DNA of 64,000 nt, from assembly GCF_019219065.1 (NCBI RefSeq), contig NZ_JAHUWK010000006.1:124001-188000 (forward strand). The letters are read 5' to 3'. Source of the stretch: Duganella sp. sic0402 (GTDB lineage: Bacteria; Pseudomonadota; Gammaproteobacteria; Burkholderiales; Burkholderiaceae_D). The notes under the pieces are model-generated. The model saw only the letters and a list, made by a program, of their open reading frames with translations, had not been told where the DNA came from and ran no database searches. Within the stretch, counting starts at the first letter, position 1, and every line of letters starts with the position of its first letter. Of this stretch, positions 12,504 to 21,095 are shown piece after piece. The position numbers and the translations under genes are program-made.

Positions 12504-13091
12504 ATGGCAAACCAACTTCGTCCCGCCCTCACCATCTTCGCCGCACTGACGCTGATCTGCGGCGTGGCCTACCCGCTGGCCGTGACCGGCATCGGCAGCG
12601 CCGTGTTCCCGGCGCAGGCCGGCGGCAGCCTGGTGGCCGTCAACGGCCAGCCGGCCGGCTCGCTGCTGATCGGCCAGGCCTTCACTTCGCCGCAGTACTT
12701 CTGGGGGCGGCCATCGGCCACCGCGCCGATGCCGAACAACGCGGCCGGCTCGGGCGGCGCCAACCAGGGGCCAAGCAATCCGGCGCTGCTGGACGCCGTC
12801 AAAAGCCGCATCGGCGCGCTGCAAGCCGCCGACCCGTCCAACAGCGCCGCCATCCCGATCGACCTGGTCACCGCCTCGGCCAGCGGCCTGGACCCGGAAA
12901 TCAGCGTGGCCGCCGCGCGCTACCAGGCCGGCCGGGTGGCCGCCGCGCGCAAGCTCAGCCACGAACAGCTGCTGGCGCTGATCGAACGCCACACCCAGCC
13001 GCAGTGGCTGGGCTTCTTCGGCGAGGCGCGGGTCAACGTGCTGGCGCTGAACCTGGCGCTGGACCAGGCCAGCCCGCACCGCCAGCAATAA
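12504..13091 (+). CDS. kdpC: Potassium-transporting ATPase subunit C
   Basis: KdpC is a single-span periplasmic subunit that raises ATP affinity of the Kdp pump. The 195-residue product has an N-terminal membrane helix (LTIFAALTLICGVAYPLAVT) and the family motifs GSLLIGQAFTSPQYFWGRPS, SGLDPEISVAAARYQAGRVA and LGFFGEARVNVLALN. The start at 12504 is preceded by AAGGAGG at 12492-12498; the in-frame extension inside kdpB is rejected. kdpD starts 18 bases after its stop. Confidence 0.96.
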   Translation: MANQLRPALTIFAALTLICGVAYPLAVTGIGSAVFPAQAGGSLVAVNGQPAGSLLIGQAFTSPQYFWGRPSATAPMPNNAAGSGGANQGPSNPALLDAVKSRIGALQAADPSNSAAIPIDLVTASASGLDPEISVAAARYQAGRVAAARKLSHEQLLALIERHTQPQWLGFFGEARVNVLALNLALDQASPHRQQ

Positions 13092-13109
13092 GGCGAGTAC
13101 AATCCGCGC

Positions 13110-15881
13110 ATGGCCAACCACGACACCCTACGCCGGGAGCCCGTACGCCGGGAGCCCGTAAGACCCGACCCCGACGCGCTGCTGGCGCAGGTGCAGGCGC
13201 AGGAGCGCAAGGCGGTGCGCGGCAAGCTGCGGATCTACTTCGGCGCCTCGGCCGGCGTCGGCAAAACCTACGCCATGCTGGGCGCCGCGCGCAAGCTGCT
13301 GGAAGCCGGCCAGCCGTTGCTGGTCGGCGTGGTGGAAACCCACGGCCGCACCGACACCGCCGCCATGCTGGCCGGCTTGCCGCAGCTGCCGCCACGGCTG
13401 GTAGCGCACCGTGGCAAGCAGCTGCAGGAATTCGACCTGGACGGCGCGCTGGCGGCCCGCCCGCCGCTGATCCTGATCGACGAACTGGCGCACAGCAACG
13501 CGCCCGGCTCGCGCCACCCGAAACGCTGGCAGGACGTCGAAGAACTGCTGGATGCCGGCATCGACGTGCTCACCACCGTCAACGTGCAGCACCTGGAAAG
13601 CCTGAACGACGTGGTGGGCGGCATCACCGGCATCCGCATCGGCGAAACCGTGCCGGACACGGTATTCGACCAGGCCGACGAAGTGGTGCTGGTCGACCTG
13701 CCGGCCGACGAACTGCTGGCGCGCCTGCAAAGCGGCAAGGTATACCAGGCCGCGCAGGCCGAACGGGCCGCCAAGAACTTCTTCCGCAAAGGGAACCTGA
13801 TCGCGCTGCGCGAACTGGCGCTGCGCCGCACTGCCGACCGCATCGAAGACGATGTGCGCGCCTACCGGGTAGAAAAATCGATTGCCGACATCTGGAAAAC
13901 CGGCGCGGCGCTGCTGGCCTGCGTCGGCCCGCACGGCGACGGCGAACACACGGTGCGCAGCGCGGCGCGGCTGGCCGGCCAGCTGGGTACCGGCTGGCAC
14001 GCGGTGTACGTCGAAACGCCGGCGCTGCAAAAGCTGCCGGCTGCGCAGCGCGAGCACATCCTCAAGCAGCTCAAGCTGGCCGAAGACCTGGGCGCCAGCA
14101 CGGCCGTGCTGTCCGGCCACGGCGTCGCGCAGGAGGCGCTGGCGTACGCGCGCAGCCACAACCTGTCCAAGCTGGTGCTGGGCCGCGCGCAAGCAAGGTG
14201 GCCATGGCGAGCGCCGCTCAGCAAGCGGCTGGCGCAGCTGGCGCCGGACATCGACCTGATCGACATCGGCGCGCCGCGCCAGCAGGCCGCCGCATCGTTC
14301 AGCAAGCCGCCGCTGCCCGATATCGACAGCGACAGCCGCGACAGCGCGGCGCGCGGTCTGCGGCGGCGCGTCACCGGCTACGTGGTGGCGGCGCTGGCCG
14401 GCGTGGCCACTGCGCTGGCGGCCACGCCGATGCTGCCCTGGCTGGACCTGGCCAATATCGCCATGCTATTCCTGCTGGTGGTGGTGCTGGTGGCGGTGCG
14501 CTACGGGCGCGGCCCATCGGTGCTGGCCACCTGCGTCAGTGTGGCCAGCTTCGACTTCTTCTTCGTGCCGCCGCGCTTCACGCTGGCGGTCAGCGACTTC
14601 CAGTATCTGATTACTTTCCTGGTGATGCTGGCGGTCGGCCTGATCACCGGCCACCTGACCGCTGGCCTGCGCTTCCAGGCGCGGGTAGCCGGCCAGCGCG
14701 AACGGCGCGCGCGGGCGCTGTACGAATTCGCCCGCGAACTGTCCGGCGCATTGCAGACCGCGCAAATCTTCGACAGCACGCAAAGCGTGATCCAGCAAGC
14801 CTTCATGGCGCGCGCCACGCTGCTGCTGCCGGATGACGACGGCCGCCTGCAAGCGCCGGAGGCCAGCGCCGGCAGCGCCGCCAGCGGCGAAGCAGGGCGG
14901 CTGGACCTGGGCATCGCCCAATGGTCGTTTGACCGCGCCGAGCCGGCCGGACTGGGCACCGACACCCTGCCGGCCAGCCGCATCTTCTACCTGCCGCTGG
15001 TGGCGCCGATGCGCACCCGTGGCGTACTGGCGATCGAACCAGAGCAGCGGCGCTGGATACTGATCCCCGAGCAGCGCCAGCAACTGGACACCTTTGCCGC
15101 ATTGGCGGCGATCGCGCTGGAGCGGGTGCACTACATCGAAGTGGCGCAGGGCGCGCTGGTCAGCATGGAATCCGAGCGGCTGCGCAACTCGCTGCTGGCG
15201 GCGCTGTCGCATGACCTGCGCACGCCACTGACCTCGCTGGTCGGCCTGTCCGAATCGCTGGCCGGCGCGCAGCCGCCACTCAGCGCAGCCCACCAGGAAG
15301 TGGCGCGCGCGCTGCATGACGAAGCGCTGCGCATGAGCACCATGGTGGCCAACCTGCTGGACATGGCGCGCATCCAGAGCGGCGAAGTGCGCTTCAACCT
15401 GCAATGGCAGCCGCTGGAAGAAGTGGTCGGCAGCGCGCTGCGCGCCAGCGCCGCCACGCTACGCGCGCAGCGCATCAGCACCCAGCTGCCGCCCGGCCTG
15501 CCGCTGCTGCGCTACGACGCAGTGCTGATCGAAAGGGTGCTGGTCAACCTGCTGGAAAACGCCGCCAAATACACGCCGCCAGGCGCGCACATCGTCATCA
15601 GCGCAGCGCTGCATGGCGCCTGGATCAACATCCAGGTGGACGACGACGGGCCGGGCCTGCCGCCGGGGCGCGAAGAAGCACTGTTTGAAAAATTCACGCG
15701 CGGCGAGCGCGAGTCGGCCAAGCCCGGTGTCGGCCTGGGGCTGGCGATCTGCCGCGCCATCATCGAGGCGCACGGCGGCCGCATCAGCGCCGGGCGCAGC
15801 CCGCTGGGCGGCGCCGGCTTCACCATCACGCTGCCGCTGGGCACACCACCGGCCATGCCGGAGGAGGAAGAACATGCATGA
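13110..15881 (+). CDS. kdpD: Osmosensitive K+ channel histidine kinase
   Basis: KdpD senses low K+/turgor and phosphorylates KdpE. The 923-residue protein has an N-terminal KdpD domain with Walker A (GASAGVGKT at 45-53), a USP-like domain, four membrane helices in the DUF4118 region (about residues 415-520), a GAF-like segment, and the kinase core with His701 in ALSHDLRTPLTSLVG, NLLENAAKYTPPG, DDDGPGLP and GVGLGLAICRAIIEAHGG. Near the start, a perfect 15-bp tandem repeat encodes two RREPV units. It follows kdpC by 18 bases and overlaps kdpE. Confidence 0.96.
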   Translation: MANHDTLRREPVRREPVRPDPDALLAQVQAQERKAVRGKLRIYFGASAGVGKTYAMLGAARKLLEAGQPLLVGVVETHGRTDTAAMLAGLPQLPPRLVAHRGKQLQEFDLDGALAARPPLILIDELAHSNAPGSRHPKRWQDVEELLDAGIDVLTTVNVQHLESLNDVVGGITGIRIGETVPDTVFDQADEVVLVDLPADELLARLQSGKVYQAAQAERAAKNFFRKGNLIALRELALRRTADRIEDDVRAYRVEKSIADIWKTGAALLACVGPHGDGEHTVRSAARLAGQLGTGWHAVYVETPALQKLPAAQREHILKQLKLAEDLGASTAVLSGHGVAQEALAYARSHNLSKLVLGRAQARWPWRAPLSKRLAQLAPDIDLIDIGAPRQQAAASFSKPPLPDIDSDSRDSAARGLRRRVTGYVVAALAGVATALAATPMLPWLDLANIAMLFLLVVVLVAVRYGRGPSVLATCVSVASFDFFFVPPRFTLAVSDFQYLITFLVMLAVGLITGHLTAGLRFQARVAGQRERRARALYEFARELSGALQTAQIFDSTQSVIQQAFMARATLLLPDDDGRLQAPEASAGSAASGEAGRLDLGIAQWSFDRAEPAGLGTDTLPASRIFYLPLVAPMRTRGVLAIEPEQRRWILIPEQRQQLDTFAALAAIALERVHYIEVAQGALVSMESERLRNSLLAALSHDLRTPLTSLVGLSESLAGAQPPLSAAHQEVARALHDEALRMSTMVANLLDMARIQSGEVRFNLQWQPLEEVVGSALRASAATLRAQRISTQLPPGLPLLRYDAVLIERVLVNLLENAAKYTPPGAHIVISAALHGAWINIQVDDDGPGLPPGREEALFEKFTRGERESAKPGVGLGLAICRAIIEAHGGRISAGRSPLGGAGFTITLPLGTPPAMPEEEEHA
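13131..13160 (+). repeat. 15-bp perfect tandem duplication in the kdpD N-terminus
   Basis: CGCCGGGAGCCCGTA occurs at 13131-13145 and again at 13146-13160. It is in frame, encoding RREPV twice in the disordered leader before the KdpD domain. Such short in-frame repeats usually arise by replication slippage. Confidence 0.85.
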
Positions 15882-16566
15882 CACCGCGCCGACCGCTCTG
15901 CTGGTCGAAGACGAACCGCAGATCCGCCGCTTTGTGCGCGCCGCGCTGGAGCAGGAGGGCTGGCAGGTGCACGAGGCGCCCGGCATGCAGCGCGGCCTGA
16001 TCGACGCCGGCACCCGCAAGCCGGACCTGATCGTGCTGGACCTCGGCCTGCCGGATGGCGACGGCATCGACTTCATCACCGACTTGCGCAAATGGTCGGC
16101 GGTGCCGGTAATCGTACTGTCGGCGCGGGTCAGCGAGGACGACAAGATCCGCGCGCTGGACGCCGGCGCCGACGACTACCTGAGCAAGCCGTTCGGCACC
16201 GGAGAGTTGCTGGCGCGGGTGCGCGCCACCCTGCGCCGGCAGCGCCAGCCGGCCGCCGGCAACAGCGGCCTGGTGCAATTCGGGGAGGTGCTGGTGGACC
16301 TGCAAAACCGCCGTGTCACGCGCGGCGGTGCGCATGTGCATCTGACGCCGACCGAATACCGGCTGCTGGCGGTGCTGGTGGCGAATGCCGGGCGGGTGAT
16401 GAGCAACCCGCAGCTGCTGCGCGCCGTGTGGGGACCGTCACAGGCGGAAAACGGCCACTACCTGCGCATCTACATGGGCCATTTGCGGCACAAGCTGGAG
16501 GAAGATCCGACCCAGCCGCGCTACCTGCTGACCGAAACGGCGGTTGGCTACCGGCTGCAACTTTAG
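15874..16566 (+). CDS. kdpE: Response regulator KdpE
   Basis: KdpE is the OmpR-type activator of the kdp operon. The 230-residue protein has a receiver domain with acidic pocket VEDE (11-14), phospho-acceptor Asp56 in LIVLDLGLPDGDG and Lys near 105 in LSKPFG. A winged-helix DNA-binding domain follows (LTPTEYRLLAVLVANAGRVM to TETAVGYRLQL). The ATG at 15874 overlaps the kdpD end by eight bases and is preceded by GAGGAGGAAG. It ends four bases before a convergent gene. Confidence 0.95.
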   Translation: MHDTAPTALLVEDEPQIRRFVRAALEQEGWQVHEAPGMQRGLIDAGTRKPDLIVLDLGLPDGDGIDFITDLRKWSAVPVIVLSARVSEDDKIRALDAGADDYLSKPFGTGELLARVRATLRRQRQPAAGNSGLVQFGEVLVDLQNRRVTRGGAHVHLTPTEYRLLAVLVANAGRVMSNPQLLRAVWGPSQAENGHYLRIYMGHLRHKLEEDPTQPRYLLTETAVGYRLQL

Positions 16567-16570
16567 CGCT

Positions 16571-17467
16571 TCAGCCGCGCACCATCAGATCGTAGTCCTG
16601 GGCGCTGCCGTGGTAGTGGAAGCTACGCCGGCGCAGCATCTGCATCATCTGCGAGTCGGTCTTGCAGCCCACCACCAAGCGCCGCTGCTGATAGCGGGTA
16701 CAGAAAAAGTCCACCAGTGCGGTGCCCACGCCCTGGCCGCGGAAAGCCGGATCGACCGCCAGCGCGTGCAGCTCGCGCTCTGGACCGTGGCTATCATCCA
16801 GGCCCAGCACCATGATGTAGCCGCTCAACTGGCCATCCTGTTCTGACACCCAGAATTCCACCGGCACCATGGATTGGCCGCCGCCCCACTTATCACGCAG
16901 CACAGTGCCGCTGGCGATGCCCTTGGTAAAGTGCGCGCTCAACTGCGCCTGGCGCCCGGCATCGGCGACATCGCTATTAAAGGCGCCATCATGGTTGGCG
17001 CCGACCGTCAGGCGCACGATGGCTGGGACGTCGCTGTGCACGGCGCGGCGGATGGCGGCGTCCAGATGGCGATAATGGCGCGCCTGGCGGGCCTTGCGCT
17101 GGAAGCTGCCGGCATGCTGCGCCAGCCGATCCATGGTCAGCCGCACCTGGTGCGTCAGCAGCGCGACCAGACCGTAGAAGACAGCGCTTTGCAGGACGTC
17201 GTAAAACAGCATCAGCGGCGTGTCATGGTGCAGGTTGTCGTAATCGTAGACGCGCAGCAGCGTGGACAGGCTGACAAACAACAGCACGCCGGGCAGGCGC
17301 AGCCGCCACGCGGCCAGCGCCACCGGCAGGCTATAGAAAGGGGCGAACGAAATCGTCGCGCTGGTAGTGGCGTCGACAAAGAAGATCAAGGCTTGCGCCA
17401 GCAGCAGCACCAAGGCCAGCTGGCGCCCGCTGGCGCCGCGCAGGCGCTGGGACAGATAACGGAACAT
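16571..17467 (-). CDS. Membrane-anchored GNAT-family N-acetyltransferase
   Basis: A 298-residue fusion. Residues about 15-115 hold four hydrophobic segments (LALVLLLAQALIFFVDATTS; FAPFYSLPVALAAWRLRLPG; GVLLFVSLSTLLRVYDY; VLQSAVFYGLVALLTHQV). They recall the short membrane sensor modules found ahead of histidine kinases and GGDEF domains. A short charged linker follows. Residues about 140-298 form a GNAT domain, with the acetyl-CoA loop in ELHALAVDPAFRGQGVGTAL (RGQGVG). It is convergent with kdpE. The substrate is unknown. The arrangement suggests acetylation controlled by, or located at, the inner membrane. Confidence 0.7.
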   Translation of the reverse strand: MFRYLSQRLRGASGRQLALVLLLAQALIFFVDATTSATISFAPFYSLPVALAAWRLRLPGVLLFVSLSTLLRVYDYDNLHHDTPLMLFYDVLQSAVFYGLVALLTHQVRLTMDRLAQHAGSFQRKARQARHYRHLDAAIRRAVHSDVPAIVRLTVGANHDGAFNSDVADAGRQAQLSAHFTKGIASGTVLRDKWGGGQSMVPVEFWVSEQDGQLSGYIMVLGLDDSHGPERELHALAVDPAFRGQGVGTALVDFFCTRYQQRRLVVGCKTDSQMMQMLRRRSFHYHGSAQDYDLMVRG

Positions 17468-17584
17468 GACACAAGGCTAATGCTTGTGACAGTGACAAAT
17501 CAACTTATGATTTGTATTGAATTGTTTCAGGAATGGAATAAAAATTAACCCTCTTATCCCCTTGGCAATCCATGTTGTCGTTAG

Positions 17585-18754
17585 TTATTTGCTGAGCGTG
17601 CGCATGGCGCGCTCCAGTCCGTCCATGGTCAAGGGATACATGCGGTGGTTCATCAGCTGGCGGATAATGGACACCGACTGGCGGTACTGCCAGCTACCCT
17701 CCGGCTCAGGATTGAGCCAGACGAATTTCGGAAAAGTGCTGGTGAAGCGCGCCAGCCAGGCGCTGCCGGCTTCCGGATTGTTGTATTCCACCGAGCCGCC
17801 TGGCTGCAGGATTTCGTAGGGGCTCATGGTGGCGTCGCCAACGAAGATCAGTTTGGTATCCGGCGGATACTTGCGCAGCACATCCCAGGTCGGGAAGCGC
17901 TCCGTGTGGCGGCGGCGGTTGTTCTGCCACAGATAATCGTAGACGCAGTTGTGGAAGTAAAAGAACGCCATATTCTTGAATTCCGACTTGGACGCCGCGA
18001 ACAATTCCTCGGTGCGCTCGATGTGGTCGTCCATCGAACCGCCGACATCGAACAGCATCAGCACCTTGATATTGTTCTTGCGCTCCGGTTGCATCTTGAT
18101 ATCCAGATAGCCCGCGTTGCTGGCGGTGGCGCGGATGGTGGCGTCCAGCGCCAGTTCCTCGGCCGCGCCGAGGCGGGCGAACTTGCGCAGCCGGCGCAGC
18201 GCCAGCTTGATGTTGCGGGTGCCGAGTTCACGCTCGCCGTCGTAGTCCTGGTAGGCGCGCGCCTCCCACACCTTGACCGCAGTGCGGTTGCCGCCCTTGC
18301 CGCCGATGCGCACGCCTTCCGGATTGGTGCCGCCGTGGCCGAATGGCGAAGTGCCGCCGGTGCCGATCCATTTGTTGCCGCCCTCGTGGCGCTCCTTCTG
18401 CTCCTTCAGCAGTTCGCGCAGGCGGTCCATCAGCTTGTCGTAGCCGAATTTTTCCAGCGCGGCCAGCTGCTCCGGCGTCAACTCGCGCTTCATGCGCTGC
18501 ACCAGCCAGTCCAGCGGCACGCTGCCCTGTTCGTCGAAAGCTGCGCTGACGCCCTTGAAGTACAGGCCGAAGGCGCGGTCGAACTTGTCGAAGTGGGCTT
18601 CGTCCTTGACCAGTGTCAGGCGCGCCAGGTAGTAGAAGTCGTCCAGCGCGTGCGGGATCACCTGCTTCTGCATGGCTTCCAGCAGCGTCAGGAACTCCTT
18701 GATGGTCACCGGGATCTTGGCGTCCTTGAGCGTGAAGAAAAAATCGATCAGCAT
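17585..18754 (-). CDS. VWA domain-containing CoxE-like protein
   Basis: A 389-residue cytoplasmic protein of the CoxE-like VWA family, the usual partner of a MoxR AAA+ ATPase in metal/cofactor insertion or chaperone roles. The N-terminal half is helical (MLIDFFFTLKDAKIPVTIKE ...). The C-terminal half is a VWA fold with a modified MIDAS, MLFDVGGSMDDHIERTEELF: the usual DxSxS reads DVGGS, so metal binding may be altered, and this variant is common in the family. The start is one base after the stop of the acetyltransferase gene upstream, and the first frame extension to 18874 is not family-like. Third gene of the MoxR operon. Confidence 0.88.
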   Translation of the reverse strand: MLIDFFFTLKDAKIPVTIKEFLTLLEAMQKQVIPHALDDFYYLARLTLVKDEAHFDKFDRAFGLYFKGVSAAFDEQGSVPLDWLVQRMKRELTPEQLAALEKFGYDKLMDRLRELLKEQKERHEGGNKWIGTGGTSPFGHGGTNPEGVRIGGKGGNRTAVKVWEARAYQDYDGERELGTRNIKLALRRLRKFARLGAAEELALDATIRATASNAGYLDIKMQPERKNNIKVLMLFDVGGSMDDHIERTEELFAASKSEFKNMAFFYFHNCVYDYLWQNNRRRHTERFPTWDVLRKYPPDTKLIFVGDATMSPYEILQPGGSVEYNNPEAGSAWLARFTSTFPKFVWLNPEPEGSWQYRQSVSIIRQLMNHRMYPLTMDGLERAMRTLSK

Positions 18755-18755
18755 C

Positions 18756-19361
18756 TCACTGCACTCCGTGCTGCGCCAGCTTGTAGCGCAGCTGCGCCTT
18801 GATCTCCGGCCACTCGCCGGCGGCGATGCTGTACATGACGGTGTCGCGCACCGTGCCGTCGCGGCGCAGCGCATGGTGGCGCAGCACGCCGTCCTTTTTC
18901 GCGCCGAGCCGCTCGATGGCGGCCTGCGACGCGTGATTGAAGTTATCGGTGCGCAGGCCGACCAGCGCCGCGCCCAGCGTCTCGAAGGCGTGGCCCAGCA
19001 ACAGCAGCTTGCAGGTAGTGTTGACGTGGCTGCGCTGGCGGCTCTTGGCGTACCAGGTATAGCCGATCTCCAGCCGGCCGATGTCGGGCACGATATCGTG
19101 ATAGCTGGTGGTGCCCATCAGCGCGCCGCTGGCGCTGTCGATCACGGCAAACGCCAGCCGGGTGGGGCGCTGCTCGATGGCCTTGAAGATATACGCGTCC
19201 ACCTCGTGCGGCTCGGGCACCGAAGTGATGCGCAAATTCCACAATTCGCCATCGGCGGCCGCCGTGCGCAGGCCCTCGGCGTGGTGGGGCGCCAGCGGTT
19301 CCAGGCGCACACCGTGCAATTCCAGCGTCAGCGCCCGTGGCGTATCAAAGGCGATGCTCAT
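18756..19361 (-). CDS. RimJ/RimL-type GNAT acetyltransferase
   Basis: A 201-residue acetyltransferase of the RimJ/RimL branch, acting on N-termini or small amines. Visible motifs are LTLELHGVRLEPLAPHHAEG at the start, RLAFAVIDSASGALMGTTSY, RLEIGYTWYAKSRQRSHVNT (acetyl-CoA region) and KLLLLGHAFETLGAALVGLR. Its ATG overlaps the TGA of the MoxR gene (ATGA), and it ends one base before the VWA gene, so it is embedded in that operon. Substrate unknown. Confidence 0.88.
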   Translation of the reverse strand: MSIAFDTPRALTLELHGVRLEPLAPHHAEGLRTAAADGELWNLRITSVPEPHEVDAYIFKAIEQRPTRLAFAVIDSASGALMGTTSYHDIVPDIGRLEIGYTWYAKSRQRSHVNTTCKLLLLGHAFETLGAALVGLRTDNFNHASQAAIERLGAKKDGVLRHHALRRDGTVRDTVMYSIAAGEWPEIKAQLRYKLAQHGVQ

Positions 19362-20206
19362 CGGTTGGCCCGCACCATCTGGATCAGGCGCTCGAACAGG
19401 TGAATATCCTGCTCGTTCTTCAGCAGCGCGCCATGCAGCGGCGGCACGATGGCTTTCTGATCCTGGCTGCGCAGCGCTTCCGGCGGAATGTCTTCCGCCA
19501 TCAGCAGCTTGAGCCAGTCGAGGAATTCAGAGGTGGACGGCTTCTTCTTCAGGCCCTGCACCTCGCGCAGCTCGTAGAAAGTCTGCAGCGCCTGCGCCAG
19601 CAGTTCCTGCTTCAGCTGCGGATAGTGGACCTGGACGATTTGCTGCATGGTGTCGCGGTCGGGGAATTTGATGTAGTGGAAGAAGCAGCGGCGCAGGAAG
19701 GCATCCGGCAGCTCCTTCTCGTTGTTGGAGGTGATGATCACCAGCGGGCGGTGCACGGCGCGCACCATCTCGCGGGTTTCGTAGACATAGAACTCCATGC
19801 GGTCCAGCTCGCGCAGCAGGTCGTTGGGGAACTCGATGTCGGCCTTGTCGATTTCATCGATCAGCAGCACCACCGGCGCCGGCGCGGTGAAAGCCTGCCA
19901 CAGCACGCCCTTGACGATGTAGTTATGGATGTCGCGCACCCGCTCGTCGCCCAGCTGCGAATCGCGCAGGCGCGACACCGCGTCGTATTCGTACAGGCCC
20001 TGCTGCGCCTTGGTGGTCGACTTGACGTGCCACTGCATCAGCGGCATGTTCAGCGCGGCGGCGACTTCCTCGGCCAGCATGGTCTTGCCGGTGCCGGGTT
20101 CGCCCTTGATCAGCAGCGGGCGCTGCAAGGTCAGGGCGGCGTTGACCGCCAGTTTCAGGTCGGCGGTGGCGACGTACTGGTCGGAGCCTTCGAAGCGTGC
20201 TTGCAT
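19358..20206 (-). CDS. MoxR-family AAA+ ATPase
   Basis: A 282-residue MoxR-type AAA+ ATPase that remodels or loads cofactor into a partner complex together with a VWA protein. Walker A is GEPGTGKT near residue 37, Walker B is VVLLIDEIDKAD, sensor 1 is LVIITSNNEKELPDAF, and the arginine-finger region is FLRRCFF. The start MQARFEGSDQYVATA at 20206 fits the family; a nine-residue longer start at 20233 (MFFFFPDKS) is not conserved-looking. First gene of a three-gene unit with the RimJ-like and VWA genes. Confidence 0.92.
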   Translation of the reverse strand: MQARFEGSDQYVATADLKLAVNAALTLQRPLLIKGEPGTGKTMLAEEVAAALNMPLMQWHVKSTTKAQQGLYEYDAVSRLRDSQLGDERVRDIHNYIVKGVLWQAFTAPAPVVLLIDEIDKADIEFPNDLLRELDRMEFYVYETREMVRAVHRPLVIITSNNEKELPDAFLRRCFFHYIKFPDRDTMQQIVQVHYPQLKQELLAQALQTFYELREVQGLKKKPSTSEFLDWLKLLMAEDIPPEALRSQDQKAIVPPLHGALLKNEQDIHLFERLIQMVRANR

Positions 20207-20287
20207 GGATTTGTCCGGGAAGAAAAAGAACAAACAGTATAGAAGGAAACGCTAGAGGAGGGACTCGGGAGCGCTGTGGGACGCGTG

Positions 20288-20316
20288 TTGTTTATAAAAA
20301 ATACTTAGGTTAGAAT
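20288..20316 (+). promoter_or_regulatory. Sigma-70-like promoter of the cytochrome pair
   Basis: TTGTTT at 20288-20293 and TAGAAT at 20311-20316 are separated by 17 bases. The -10 matches five of six consensus bases, and the -35 is weak. Start of transcription would fall near 20323, giving a leader of about 80 bases to the ATG at 20405. Confidence 0.45.
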
Positions 20317-20404
20317 CCCTGCATAAATAGTACAAAAGTCAATATAGTGACACGTGGTAGAAGTATCCGAGATCGCAGTATCCGATTACTTACTTAGAGA
20401 CACC

Positions 20405-20743
20405 ATGAAAAAACTCACCGCACTCCTCGTGTTCGCAGGCCTAGCCCACGTCGCCGTCGCTGCGGAAGTTGTGGGCAACGCCCAGAACGCCAAAGCCAAG
20501 ATCGAAATGTGTATCGGTTGCCATGGCATCCCCGGCTACAAAGCCACTTTTCCCGAAGTATTCCAGGTGCCGATGATAGGCGGCCAGTCGGCCAAGTACA
20601 TCGAAAGTGCGCTGCAGGCCTATAAGAAGGGCGAGCGCAAGCATCCATCGATGAGGGGGATCGCGGCCAGCCTGTCGGATCAGGACATTGCCGACGTGGC
20701 GGCATTCTATGCGCAGCAGACCCGCAGCGGAGGTGTGAAATGA
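20405..20743 (+). CDS. Periplasmic c-type cytochrome (class I, single heme)
   Basis: A 112-residue periplasmic electron carrier. A signal peptide (MKKLTALLVFAGLAHVAVAA) precedes a single heme-binding CIGCH. The distal Met ligand is probably in the PSMRGIAASLSDQDIADVAA segment, the usual cytochrome c553/c4-type ending. The partner gene overlaps its stop (ATGA) and encodes a similar protein, so the two resemble the two halves of a diheme cytochrome c4 on separate chains. The redox partner is unknown. Confidence 0.88.
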   Translation: MKKLTALLVFAGLAHVAVAAEVVGNAQNAKAKIEMCIGCHGIPGYKATFPEVFQVPMIGGQSAKYIESALQAYKKGERKHPSMRGIAASLSDQDIADVAAFYAQQTRSGGVK

Positions 20744-21087
20744 AGCGTCAACACTGGATCGCCGCAGCCGCCTGCCTGCTGGCCGCGATGGGCGCGCAAG
20801 CGGCCGGCAACATCGCCGCCGGCAAGGCGCTGGCCGACAAATACACCTGCGTCAGCTGCCATGGCCCGGACTTCAACACGCCGATCGACCCCAGCTATCC
20901 GAAGCTGGCCGGCCAGCACAAGGACTACCTGGAGCATGCGCTGAAAGCCTACAAGCGCGGCGACGCCGCCAACGGCCGCAGCAACGCCATCATGACCGGC
21001 CAGGTCAAGCCCTTGAGCAACCAGGACATCAAAGACCTGGCCGCCTACCTGCACAGCCTGCCAGGCCAACTGGCCACCCACCGCTAA
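20740..21087 (+). CDS. Periplasmic c-type cytochrome (class I, single heme)
   Basis: A 115-residue protein with a signal peptide (MKRQHWIAAAACLLAAMGAQ ending in AQA) and one heme motif CVSCH. It shows the c553/c4 pattern YPKLAGQHKDYLEHALKAYK and NAIMTGQVKPLSNQDIKDLA, with Met in IMTGQ as likely sixth ligand. Its ATG overlaps the previous cytochrome's stop, and the two share the region GQ-aKY/DY-ALqAYKkG, so they are probably duplicates. Likely a soluble electron shuttle. Confidence 0.88.
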   Translation: MKRQHWIAAAACLLAAMGAQAAGNIAAGKALADKYTCVSCHGPDFNTPIDPSYPKLAGQHKDYLEHALKAYKRGDAANGRSNAIMTGQVKPLSNQDIKDLAAYLHSLPGQLATHR

Positions 21088-21095
21088 AAAACCGG

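Noticed and set aside
10097..12535. Minus-strand open frame opposite kdpA/kdpB
   Set aside because: Shadow of the Kdp genes, with His/Gln/Arg-rich nonsense composition.
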